Source of the DNA: Ustilago trichophora
Lineage: Eukaryota; Basidiomycota; Ustilaginomycetes; Ustilaginales; Ustilaginaceae
Assembly (NCBI GenBank): GCA_900323505.1
Contig: OOIN01000040.1
Span: forward strand, 310,001 to 374,000
Direction of reading: 5' to 3'
DNA: 64,000 bases
Shown here one piece after another: positions 55,601 through 64,000 of the stretch; the first letter of the stretch is position 1; each line of letters starts with the position of its first letter. The position numbers and the translations under genes are program-made. The notes under the pieces were generated by a model. That model saw nothing but the letters and a program-made list of their open reading frames with translations. It was not told the DNA's origin and did no database searches.

Positions 55601-56866
55601 TGGATTGCGACCCACTTGTCCCTGCACGCCGGGACCGATGACGAGAGCCGTAGCTGGCATGGCTGGGAACTGGCCAGACGATCTCCCGTTCGGATTCGGA
55701 GAAGAAGAAGCTCCAGCAGCTGCCGAGTTGGAACGCTGGTTGGCTTGGACGGTGACGATGGAAGAACTGTTTCTACGCGTAGGTCCGCCAGATGCAGAGA
55801 CGGGGGTAGCTGCACCGGAGTCGAGCCTAGGTGAAGTAGGTGGTGAGGCAACGTTCTGCTGGTCGATTGTTGACGCGGCAAGAGCGGCAGTGCTAGGGAT
55901 GACGGAAGACGAGGTGGCGTTGGTGTTGCCAGTGGTGGTGGTTGCAGCGGACGTGGTTGTTGTGGTGGTATTTGGCAAGGGGGCTGAGTTGCCGAGCTTG
56001 GGACTAGCGCTGGGCTTGGCTGTGGCAGAGGCAGTAGCAGTGGCAGTTGCAGAAGATCGACGTTTGCCCTTATTGCCGCTTCCCTTGCCGGACGAAGGCT
56101 GGAGCAAGTTCAGCCCTTGGCCAAGGCCTGTTGGGTTACCTGCGTATCCAGAAGCAGTGTTGGTGGCTGTCGAGCGGCGAATGTGACCAGAACCGACATT
56201 GTTGGCGGTGACGACACGGAAGGCCGATCTGTAATCCTGGTAGCGGTGCTGATGGTAGTTGGCATTCGGCTGAGCACCCACCGACGAAGAGAAAGAAGAA
56301 GGTTCCGAGGGTTGAATGATCGAGTACGGTGGTGGCTCGGACAGCGTTCCAGCTCGAGTGAGCGAGCCTGAAGGAGCCGAGTAACGATGACCTGAGGGCA
56401 ACTTTGGCAGCTCGAGCTCCTGGAGAGAATGGCCTGGCTTGAGACGGACGACGATCATATCACCTTGCTCGATGAGACTGCATTCGTGATGATCCTGCAA
56501 TTCAAACCCGCGCATCTCTGCAGCGTCGCCATCACCATCACCATCATCGTCTTGCTGGGCATCACCATTCTGCTGCTCCGCCTCTAGATCATCTCGTTGG
56601 CGCAGCTCAAGGGTGAGCATCTGCATCTTCCATCCATTGATAGCCTTCTCTTTCACCTCTTCAGAGTAGGTGAGTGGTTTGGTGGACGACTGTGCATTGG
56701 TCTGACCAGTGAGGATACGAAGGATGGAGAGCTTGAAGGAAGAGATCTCTGTGGATGGATCGGGGACACGATGTGGGATGCTAAAGGATGGGAGCGGTGG
56801 GTGCGTTTTCAGAGTGATGAGCGGTGCGGGTCCGCCGCCTGGCAAAGCTCTGTCTGCCGACGGCAT
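52679..56866 (-). CDS. FOL3: Dihydrofolate synthase joined to a long N-terminal region
   Basis: One open frame of 1395 residues from the ATG at 56866 (MPSADRALPGG). The frame continues upstream to a TTG and looks like leader. The last 550 residues are a Mur-ligase-fold dihydrofolate/folylpolyglutamate synthase: P-loop VIHVAGTNGKGST (about 871-883), FVSPHLIERRD, LIEVGLGGRLDATNVFD, REKAGIVKD and DVLVDGAHNESSA. The short form and the opening QRIELGLERITLLLARLGNPHK suit dihydrofolate synthase, which adds glutamate to dihydropteroate. Residues 1-160 include a small folded-looking part (ISSFKLSILRILTG, LIEQGDMIVVRLKPG) and a PPPY motif. Residues 170-670 are Ser/Thr/Asn-rich. A strong Glu/Lys/Arg coiled coil lies at about 672-742. 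An ATG at 54442 (residue 809) could start a stand-alone 587-residue enzyme, so fusion versus two transcripts is open. Confidence 0.85.
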   Translation of the reverse strand: MPSADRALPGGGPAPLITLKTHPPLPSFSIPHRVPDPSTEISSFKLSILRILTGQTNAQSSTKPLTYSEEVKEKAINGWKMQMLTLELRQRDDLEAEQQNGDAQQDDDGDGDGDAAEMRGFELQDHHECSLIEQGDMIVVRLKPGHSLQELELPKLPSGHRYSAPSGSLTRAGTLSEPPPYSIIQPSEPSSFSSSVGAQPNANYHQHRYQDYRSAFRVVTANNVGSGHIRRSTATNTASGYAGNPTGLGQGLNLLQPSSGKGSGNKGKRRSSATATATASATAKPSASPKLGNSAPLPNTTTTTTSAATTTTGNTNATSSSVIPSTAALAASTIDQQNVASPPTSPRLDSGAATPVSASGGPTRRNSSSIVTVQANQRSNSAAAGASSSPNPNGRSSGQFPAMPATALVIGPGVQGQVGRNPTSVNAPMGSMGGAELNGGEYGNAKAFVGFTSAGGGDIRAKPKRRPSKQNSQEFTPTSTIDSNLLDTSASRRRPSNPSAAAADAAEKRAILARQSSAEAAQNGNGEASKRPIRERQTSNSRINKTELPAPPVLPPIQNLAPFPEFEESTPKPRKERDLPPMPMAANEPEASTSMVAVSAPTESRPPRLSFLRKFSTNTQNSRNTDSGQDSPSQDSSRGFGFKPSQITSVPLDEMDSAIKPALEGDTSQNSSLSRAEKRYMEVQKMLAVEREKQAEAEKVRAEEIREKQARKEKERERKESEAKKRAEEQKWEMWEEVRRRQKNDNVGKPLPPGIQRLYSGATNESGGSGGRGKSSTTQETAQAEFGSSPSERSAAVASGNGVAAAAAMTSSSAAAASAPTNGTHSASPPTAPAASSNGDGLTGQRIELGLERITLLLARLGNPHKRFPVIHVAGTNGKGSTIAYLDSMLRNALDIRTGTFVSPHLIERRDCCKIDGQVIAKDVWRQAQSDVLFADQGLDIPASASDDGQPLKSSPFELLTAQTFQAFSLLPEQKRPEVLLIEVGLGGRLDATNVFDDTQVLASLICPIDRDHEAFLGSKLEGIAREKAGIVKDNGLCIIADQRLEDTSTVDQLALGPLENEAKQLGPRAAGILDSVRKVCMTRNARLVKTYIPWKLLSLPPTKQDRWGSSIDFTPRLAPTLFLSTSGLNPPSTFVAHPHDPVIFSVPVNVERTRANLTGVCMAIQTLSSIARDEWAQDRWEAFRTRVMWGLRDDPEANLRVRESINAVSWAGRCSWHTVDGCDVLVDGAHNESSAVALREYIDGCLSARALSYPSSTAGKGKFKTATQSEGSFQVTYILAFSDGKDYQAMVRALLANPSRLIERQNVALTTFSPPEGMPWVRSVELNDSLATLKRVSQTVDVGELRTFKDVREAMDWAQLCTKGKGPVVVAGSLYLVADMYRFLQAKGLHPCSN

Positions 56867-57590
56867 TATTGCTACAGAAGCTCGAGACGGGTCGAATGTG
56901 GGATGATGAAGTCGATGCAGTCGGTTGACTTGCGATAGATTTTGGGTGTGAATGTTCGGGATGTCTTCCGAAGAGATTAGTGGTGCCGACTGAAAAATAT
57001 GGGATGCAAAGTCGGGTGATGTTTGGAGTTGTTCACAGCGATAGGCATACGTTCCGATTGCGACGAGATGGTTTGGCGTGAGAAGCTGTCGTGGATGACG
57101 AGTGTTGGCAGTCGGTGCAGCCGAAGTGATGCTGGATATTCGAGTCCAGATCCTGTCTACTCGAGATGGTCGGATGGATCCGTTGTAGCAAAGCTTTGTC
57201 GTATCCTTGGTCAGACGACGAAGAGTTGCAAGAGCCGAATTGGTCTGGAGCATGCAAAGGGCCAAGAGTAGGAATCGTCTTCTAGCTCGGCTTTCAACGT
57301 TACGATTGTCGCTATAGCATGTACAGCATAAGCAGGTCGGAGAGGATGTTGTTGTTAGCAGATTGGGAAGAGGTTGATGACGAGTCCGGCCAGTGTGCAG
57401 TACTGTATCGGGCTGTTCTTCCGATGGCAGTTTGTGTCGAATCAAAATTACGCCCAACTATCTGCGGAGAAGAGAATAAGCTGCTGCTTCACAAGACGCT
57501 TTCGTTGGCGAGAGAGCAGCCAGCGGTGAATGCAAGGTGTGGAGAGCAGAGGAATGAACGAACCAGAGATAGCATGGAGCTACTACAGTC

Positions 57591-57606
57591 CTGTACTGTA
57601 CTGTAC
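57591..57606. repeat. (TACTG)n array
   Basis: Three units of CTGTA, part of the same family of arrays as at 4707 and 60,799. Confidence 0.8.
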
Positions 57607-57822
57607 AAGCGAGAACAGCAACTTTGGTCATTCGATCAAAGATCAAAACGACTCTGTGAGGCTCGCATGCACCTCTGCGGCAAGATGACGGATTGACCGA
57701 TGAAAATGATTCCTTTTCTTTCTCTTTTTCTTTTTTGTCTCCTCTTTCTCTGCCTCTCTCTCTTTCTCTTCATTCCAGCCTCTGGATCGTGCGGCAGTGC
57801 GCAAAGCAGTAAGCAATTGCAG

Positions 57823-57846
57823 AGCACAGCACAGCACAGCACAGCA
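57823..57846. repeat. (GCACA)n microsatellite
   Basis: About five pentanucleotide units in non-coding sequence. Confidence 0.8.
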
Positions 57847-59071
57847 TAGCGCGGTATTGTTGTTTTTTCGCTAAATCCCTCCACACACACACACACTCTC
57901 TCTCTCTCTCCTTCTCTTCCTCTTGGCTTGGCATACGCGACCTGGTGTTGTGTGGGCTTTGGATCAAGACTGTGCTGTGCTGTACCCAAAAATAGCCTAC
58001 GACTGCTCCGCTGGTCATCGGCCATCCCTCAGAGGCCGTAAGCGTGTCATTTGAACAAATCGTCAGGAACCCTGGCCAAGTTTCGTAGCCGAGTCAGTTC
58101 TGCCAAGCTTCACCTCAGTGTCTGTCTATCCAACATGGACCCTTGCCCCGCAAAGTCATCAAGTTTTGACTCGTGTTTACCTGCTGAAGAGAGAGACTGC
58201 ATGCGGACTGGACTCGTGTCGGTTACATTGGGGAGAGGCGCTTGCTTCAAGCTGTGATCACGATCAAGTATTCGCAAAGACCCCGTTGTTCGAGAGAACA
58301 TGACAGAATGAAACCTAACTGTGTCTCATCAGCGGTCGACAGTTGCACAGACAAAACGAGGCAGATTGAAGGGGGGGGTTAGGAGGAGAGAGATGAATTC
58401 GAAGAATGATATAAAGGAAGTTGGTTTCCCCCACTCGAAGAAGAGATGGTTAAACCAACGATGAATGAAAGAAAGAAAGAAAGAAAGAAAGGGGAAAAAA
58501 GAGTCTGCTGTCTCAGGGAGAAGGATTCTACAAGTGAACCTCTAGAACAAAAACAACAAAGGTGTCGCTTGAGCAGTGAAAGAAAAAGCCGGCTTTCTCC
58601 AGCACCTTTTTCCAACTCCCCAAAAGCAAGAGAAGAATACGAGGTACGAGGACTGACCGAACCGGCGATCGTCTAACGCGCCACCTCACAACAGACATGG
58701 AGTGAGCCACGACAAGGAAAAACAAGCCAAATACAGGGAATCAGCAAAGCCGAGAGTATAGAGAAGCGAACAAGACGGAACGGAAAGAAAAGAGCCGGGT
58801 CATGATGGTGGAAGAAAGAGAGGCAGAGAGATTCTGCGCGCCAGGAAGGATGACCAGCACCACTTACGAGGCATGCATACGATCCAAGTGCGATCCCTTT
58901 GAAGAAAAAACAAAAACGGATGCACTTGCAAAGCAGGCAAAGTGACGAGAATGAAAAGTTGGAGAAAGAGGAGCTATGACGACGAAACAACCATGTATGA
59001 CCCGTGACAATGGGATTTCGGGGAGCCGAACAGAAAAGGGTGAAAGGGGTGTTTAAAGAGTGTTGGTTGTT

Positions 59072-60115
59072 TTACTCTTCGTCAAGCTCGTCTTCATCGC
59101 TGATCTTTCCAAACTCGGCCTCGTAGGCAGAGACGGCCTTTTGACGTGCCTGGCAGTAGTCGTCGCACTCGACAATGTGAGCAGGAGCCTCAAAGGGGTC
59201 CTCGTCGTCGATGATCTCGTTGCCGTCCTCGTCCTTGTGAGTGATGGCGCGGCGGGCGACGTGAGCCGAGGGGAGGGCGCGGTTCGAGTGAGTGGCGCGC
59301 TTGTGAGGTTGCTGCGAGTAGATGTACCAGTAAGCAATGTCACGAAGCGAACCGTTACCGTTCAGGAAGGCGTTCTTGTTGTTGGCGTACGAATCGGGAG
59401 GGTTGCTGATCTCGAAGCATCCCAACCAAGCGGCGCGCTTGACGTACTTGACTTTGGTCATCCAAGCGGTAGCGTCCATGTGGAACTTCTTGATGGCGGC
59501 CATGTTGGAACCGGAAGCGGCGGTGATACCGTACTCGGTGACCCAGATGGGCTTGTTGAAACGCTTGTGGATGGTCTTGATCCACTTTTTGAAGAGGGCC
59601 ATGTCGCGGGTGGTGCCGTACCAGTGGATGGCGATAAAGTCAATAGTGCATCCGAGCTTGTTGCACTCGTCCATGAATTCCTGGAGCCACTCGGTCTTGT
59701 AGACCATCTGGGGCGAGCTGATCTTGACACCCTTCTTGGCGTAAGGCTCAAGCTCCTGCATGTGAAGCTTGGCAGCGTACTTGGGGTCGAGGTTGGCCTG
59801 GCCGGGGATCTCGGGCTCGTTGAAGCTGAGGAGGTACTTGGGGAGGTTGCCCTTCATCTCCTGCTTGCGCTGGTTCCACTGCGAAAAGTACTTGGGACCC
59901 CAGAAGCAAGGAACCCACTCGAGCTTACCGTTAAACTTGGGGTTGGGGCCATCCTGCCAGTGCCAGTACCACTTGATCAAACCCTTTGCGATACGGGGAC
60001 CATAGTTGTCGTTGACACCCCATGCGAGACCACGCGAGAGCTTGGCCTCGGTAGACGAGACGGCGCAGAGAAGGGCGGCAAAGGCGGCCACCAAGAGTTG
60101 TAGTGAGAAACGCAT
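59072..60115 (-). CDS. Secreted GH128-type glucan endo-1,3-beta-glucosidase
   Basis: 347 residues. A signal peptide (1-24, LQLLVAAFAALLCAVSSTEA) precedes a glycoside hydrolase catalytic core of the Glyco_hydro_cc/GH128 type. It opens RGLAWGVNDNY and includes WVPCFWGPKY, then the acid/base Glu100 in LSFNEPEIPGQ, the IHWYG strand (164-168), and the nucleophile Glu194 in WVTEYG. The domain closes near WYIYSQQ (about 270). The family includes the fission-yeast Asl1 wall protein. The expected role is cutting or remodelling beta-1,3-glucan in the fungal or host-interface wall. A tail of 75 residues follows, with a basic start and an acidic end (EFGKISDEDELDEE) and two Cys in ECDDYC. The leader upstream is rich in GT and TACAG repeats. 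No intron. Confidence 0.93.
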   Translation of the reverse strand: MRFSLQLLVAAFAALLCAVSSTEAKLSRGLAWGVNDNYGPRIAKGLIKWYWHWQDGPNPKFNGKLEWVPCFWGPKYFSQWNQRKQEMKGNLPKYLLSFNEPEIPGQANLDPKYAAKLHMQELEPYAKKGVKISSPQMVYKTEWLQEFMDECNKLGCTIDFIAIHWYGTTRDMALFKKWIKTIHKRFNKPIWVTEYGITAASGSNMAAIKKFHMDATAWMTKVKYVKRAAWLGCFEISNPPDSYANNKNAFLNGNGSLRDIAYWYIYSQQPHKRATHSNRALPSAHVARRAITHKDEDGNEIIDDEDPFEAPAHIVECDDYCQARQKAVSAYEAEFGKISDEDELDEE

Positions 60116-60383
60116 CTCTGTGGTATGTGGATGTGTTTGTGTGTGTTCTGCTGCAAGAGGCGGGGGTCTAAGTGAGTGTGATGTTGATGCAAGTCACGTT
60201 GGATGGTGTAGATGAAACGATGCTGATGCGCGAAATGCTAGGATGATGCCGTGAGCCCGAGAAGGATGCTACCGAGTCAGAACGGACAGATGAGAGAAAG
60301 GTAATGAGAAGAGAGGAGGAAGGGGGATGCTAGCAGGAGATTGTCGGATGCTGTAGTAGCTGATCTGCTGAAAGCTGTGTTAA

Positions 60384-60384
<1 letters not shown>

Positions 60385-60424
<40 letters not shown>
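60385..60424. repeat. (GT)n dinucleotide repeat
   Basis: About 18 to 20 GT units, 270 bp upstream of the GH128 start, interrupted once at its right edge by GTTT. Confidence 0.85.
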
Positions 60425-60427
<3 letters not shown>

Positions 60428-60798
60428 TGTGTGTATGTGTATCGAGTGAAGGTGATGTCGTCGTCGTGAACTGTCAAAGCCACGTCGGATGGTGTAGATG
60501 GGGGAGATTGGGTGGAGAGGGGAGTAGGTGGAGAGAAGGAGAGAGAGAGAGGGGAGAGTGGAAAGATGATGATGATGAAAATGATGATACTAAAGAAGGA
60601 TGAGGAGGAAGGGGGGGCGAGATTGCTGGACTCACTCATCACTACAACTTGAAGGGCACGAGCGACAATAGGTAGCGCAGGAACGTTGGCACGGCACGCA
60701 CACACAAACACACAAAGGGCAGACGACCACAACGGCCATGCAGAGAGGGCGGCGTAGCGAGAGGAGCGGCAGAGAGTTGGTGTGCCATCCATCCAAGA

Positions 60799-60836
60799 TA
60801 CAGTACAGTACAGTACAGTACAGTACAGTACAGTAC
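60799..60836. repeat. (TACAG)7-8 microsatellite
   Basis: The longest TACAG array in the window, about 38 bp of perfect tandem units in one orientation, without the palindromic switch seen elsewhere. Confidence 0.9.
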
Positions 60837-61303
60837 ACTGGCATGATGGGAGGAAAGGGCGCTCGGTCAGAGATGCAGCGAGGTTGGGCGGTGCTGAATG
60901 ACGGAGCAGCAAAGCGCAGAGCACAAGCAAAACACGAGCAGTGTCTTTCACTCACTCTCTCTCTCTCTCTCTCTTTGACGTATAGCAAAGGATAGGACAG
61001 CAGAGGAGGGAAGCGCGGGATTGGTGGCGATGATCGACAACCTTGGCATCTGCACAACACGTCGAGCCGAGGCGCATCCCAGCTGTGCATATCGGCACTG
61101 CATCGGTTTGGTTTTTCTGCGCAATTGTTTTTAAAAGAAAACCAAAAAAAAAAAAAAGAGAAAAGAAATCCTTCCACAAAGAGCATCGGAAGTCGAAATC
61201 GCACAACCCTCTTGCATGTCACTGCCTTTGAGCAGGCGAAACTCTTCAACCGAGGCACTTGGGCGCACAATTTCTTGTTTTCCAAGATGAATTTTCTGTC
61301 TGG

Positions 61304-61335
61304 CATGCGATGCGATGCGATGCGATGCGATGCGA
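61304..61335. repeat. (GCGAT)n microsatellite
   Basis: About six tandem pentanucleotide units in non-coding sequence. Confidence 0.85.
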
Positions 61336-61701
61336 AACCAACACTTTTTCTTTTAAGACGATTGAATGCCAACCCCCTCTGTTGACACTGAGACATTACT
61401 GTCATCGAATTGGGACACGGAGATAGGCACCAAAAAAGCAAAGCAAAGTCCATACTCATACTCGCAGCATACCTTTGATGCCATTACGACTGGTACGATG
61501 CATCTCCCCCCTTTTTGTCGCCTTGTCCCCCATGCTCTCTCTTCTCAACACAAATCGTGTTTGGGCATCGAGGCGGAATCAACAAGGCATGCTGGCATGT
61601 TTGGTGCCTGGCTTAATTCAGATCTGGTTAGATTGTAGACACAAATCGAGCGGTTGGGATTCAGCCTCCGCTCTGCACATGTACACGGCACAGCGACGAC
61701 C

Positions 61702-61720
61702 ACTGTACTGTACTGTACTG
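61702..61720. repeat. (TACTG)n array
   Basis: Three to four units of the TACTG pentanucleotide family. Confidence 0.8.
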
Positions 61721-64000
61721 CACAATGTCATGCTCATTCTGTTCAACATGTTGCACTCCCGCTTGCAATAATGGCTTGAACCTTACTTTCGGCATCGTCC
61801 GGATGGTTTCTGACTTTGCTCATCTTGATGGGATGGCGGAAAAAAATAGATGATGACGGAAACAATGGATGCAATGCCGTGCAAGAGTCTGAGTAAGAAT
61901 CGGTACAGCTGCGCTAATCCTACAGTAATGCGTAGATGATATGTATCAAAACTCACCAGTTTGCATGCTCTCTAATCCGCCGCATGTCCTTTTGCTCGTC
62001 TTGATCTAGTAGCTCCATCTCGAGGCTCAGGCTCAGATTCAGGGTTGTGAAGCGGTTGCAAAACTACTTTGTACTGTAATCGCCACTCTTGCATCGTCAC
62101 ATAAAGGTTCGACGAGCCAAGAAGCTCAGCATGCTTCTCAAGCATGTTTCCTGGCTGTGAGCGGCTGCATACTACATAGGGGATTGGCACAGTATCAAGC
62201 CGACAAACGTGGATTGTTGAACGTTTTGTGCCAGATGATTGCAACCAGCAATCAAAGCCATCTCTAGCTTCGGTCCGGTATCACGACAGGAGCATTCGCT
62301 TTTCGAGCTCTACGGTTGCATGCCACGTCTCTCGTCCAGAGTGTCTTCTTGGCAGCGCTTCTTTCCCACCGAAGCCGATCCCGCGCCTTACCCTGTATGG
62401 CCGCACGGTTCTCTGCTCCTTGGCGCATCCCATGCTCGGACTCATGATGGGGGGTGGTGGGCGCAATAATGGAAGTCAGGGCGAGAACCCCGGCTGCCAC
62501 CCGAGAGGCGGTCCGTGATTGACGCCGCAGCAAGCACAATCCCTCCTTGCTCCTCCTTATTTGTTGGTATGGCTTGGCTTTTGATCTTGGCTCTCTTGCT
62601 TCCATCCGATTCAGGAAAGGCTTGGCAGCATCGAGGTATGCTATGCACTCTACACTACCCAAAGATCTCGAGTGGGTTCGGCTGAACAGCGACAATGACG
62701 ATCATGACCGACAGAGAGATTCCAAGATTCCATGGCGCTTCTTGTGTCTCGTGTACTGTACAGTAGAACTTGTCTTTGCACACTCTTTCGAAACTCTCGC
62801 TTCCATCATCGGCTGCGTTACAGTGTACAAACATGATGGGACACTTTCTTTGCAATCAGCTTGTCGGCTAGGCATCAAGTCCTTCCTCTTGATCTCGGCT
62901 GCTCATCCTCTGTCGAGTCTGGTCCAACAGCCGATGTGATTGGTACAGTTCAGACTGCTCTTGCGGAGGAAGAGGTATCCTTAGTATTGGGCGTGTCGCA
63001 TAAGTGTACTGTAGTGTATCAGTGCACGCTAATGCAACACAAAACTTTCCGTCCCTCTCAAGCGAGCGAGCTCAAATTGCGCCTTTAGAAGTGTACATCT
63101 GGAATCTAACTTGGCACAACTGGCTACTCGAAACAGATCCACACCGCCATCTAACCGGATTGACACCGGGGGGTGGCTGTGTTGTGGCTCACTGCAGCCA
63201 GGTCAAGCTTGCAACAACGCTTTGTACAGTATGTGACCACGATACAAATGTACAGCATTACACAGCGTAATGTTTCGTATGCAGGCCTTTGCATGCTCAG
63301 GCATGATGTTGATCTCGCTGCTTGGCACTTGGCACTTGACCTGCTGGCACGCATTGCCAACGCCCTGCCTTTTTTTTCCTGTTGCTCAGTGTCATCCCTT
63401 TGTGGTGCGGATCCGCTTGTTGGTGAGTGGCTTGCAACCCAGCAACAAGAGAACAGACGTTGGATAGCAAAGCCAAAGCCAAATTGAGGCTATAACGTAT
63501 TCAAACATGGAGAGTGGCGCTTAAAGAGTAGCTGTCTACGGAACAAGTCTGGAAAAAGAAAGCGGAGTGAGCGGTGTTGATTCGACTCTTCTACCTTGCA
63601 CGCATTCATGTTTCATGCAAAGCAAGCAAGCAAGCAAGCAGGCAATCAAGGTGTGGGTGTTGAGTAAACCGGAGAGAGAGTGTGTGTGTGTGTAATGAGT
63701 GTAACTTTCAACCGCAGCAGCGAACCGGCATGCTTCGGTCATCGAGGGAAGAAAACTTGACGCGGTGAGACGCGACCTCGGTCATGGAACGCTCTCCTCC
63801 GAGGCACAGTAACAACTCCAAATTGAAACTCCAACACAAACGACGACGACCTTTGCGGTGAGTTGCCTTCTCCGCACCTTCATTTTGTATACAATAGTCT
63901 GCCGACGAAAAGAGAAAAAGGTAGGGACGGTTGCCGGTTTAGCGAAATGGGCTCAGTTGTGTTGTGTGATGCTTCGGCGAGCGTGGCCAACGCTGTCTTG

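Larger units (their letters stand above)
56867..59071. other. Long intergenic region upstream of FOL3 / downstream of GH128
   Basis: About 2.2 kb. The first 590 bp continue the FOL3 frame without an ATG that I trust and are probably leader and promoter. Beyond that I see TACTG repeats (57,591), GCACA repeats (57,823-57,846), CT tracts (57,715-57,910) and GAAA repeats (58,469-58,490), and no gene. Confidence 0.5.
60116..64000. other. Gene-poor right end
   Basis: About 3.9 kb with no supported gene. It holds a long GT repeat, TACAG arrays at 60,799 and 61,702, an AG/CT tract near 60,950-60,975, GCGAT repeats (61,304) and AAGC repeats (63,618-63,640). Open frames of up to 275 codons (60,632-61,459, minus) translate simple repeats and have no domain. 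Confidence 0.5.

Noticed and set aside
56867..57457. Upstream extension of the dihydrofolate synthase frame
   Set aside because: It begins with TTG and lacks the composition of the rest; more likely leader and promoter.
59060..60103. 347-codon open frame antisense to the GH128 gene
   Set aside because: It covers the glucanase almost exactly in reverse; the sense frame has a signal peptide and catalytic residues.
60632..61459. 275-codon minus-strand open frame
   Set aside because: It translates CT, TACAG and T-rich repeats; no domain.

Overview
This window looks like nuclear chromosomal DNA from an intron-poor basidiomycete, most likely a smut-type fungus (Ustilaginomycotina). The grounds are near-intronless housekeeping genes with fungal-type splice sites (GTAAGT and GTACGT donors), long Ser/Ala/Pro-rich low-complexity insertions in conserved proteins, and fungal-specific families (Sno-type glutaminase, GH128 glucanase, Ctr9, Fab1, Ric8). 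The lineage is an inference; no marker gene fixes the species.

Layout. Positions 1 to about 10,570 are gene-poor: two non-autonomous TA-target inverted-repeat elements, a 66-base T run, scattered TACAG/TACTG pentanucleotide arrays and no convincing gene. From about 10.6 to 60.1 kb lies a dense block of 16 protein genes: an SH3 protein (-, two introns), NOP56 (-), proteasome alpha-1 (+, one intron), CCT2 (-), RIB3 (-), CTR9 (-), a PdxT/SNO glutaminase (+), HAP3/NF-YB (+), a giant Fab1-like lipid kinase (-), RIC8 (+), PIG-X/PBN1 (-), an unrecognised secreted protein (+), an SNF2 ATPase (-), SFA1 (+), a secreted aspartic-protease-like protein (-), a dihydrofolate synthase joined to a long N-terminal region (-), and a secreted GH128 glucanase (-). 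Counting the SH3 gene that makes 17 CDS entries. The last 3.9 kb are again repeat-rich and without a supportable gene.

Organisation. Convergent pairs are tightly packed: HAP3/FAB1 176 bp apart, RIC8/PIG-X 132 bp, secreted protein/SNF2 209 bp, SFA1/protease 171 bp. Divergent pairs share promoters of roughly 0.6 to 2 kb: NOP56/proteasome, CTR9/SNO, FAB1/RIC8, PIG-X/secreted protein, SNF2/SFA1. Functions are mostly core eukaryotic: snoRNP assembly, proteasome, chaperonin, Paf1 complex, CCAAT transcription, phosphoinositide and G-protein signalling, GPI-anchor synthesis, and the vitamin routes for B2, B6 and folate. They do not form one pathway cluster. No defence system, prophage or CRISPR-like system is visible. 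The most unusual items are the related mobile elements, the joined dihydrofolate synthase ORF, the Fab1-like protein without a FYVE finger, and the unrecognised secreted protein.
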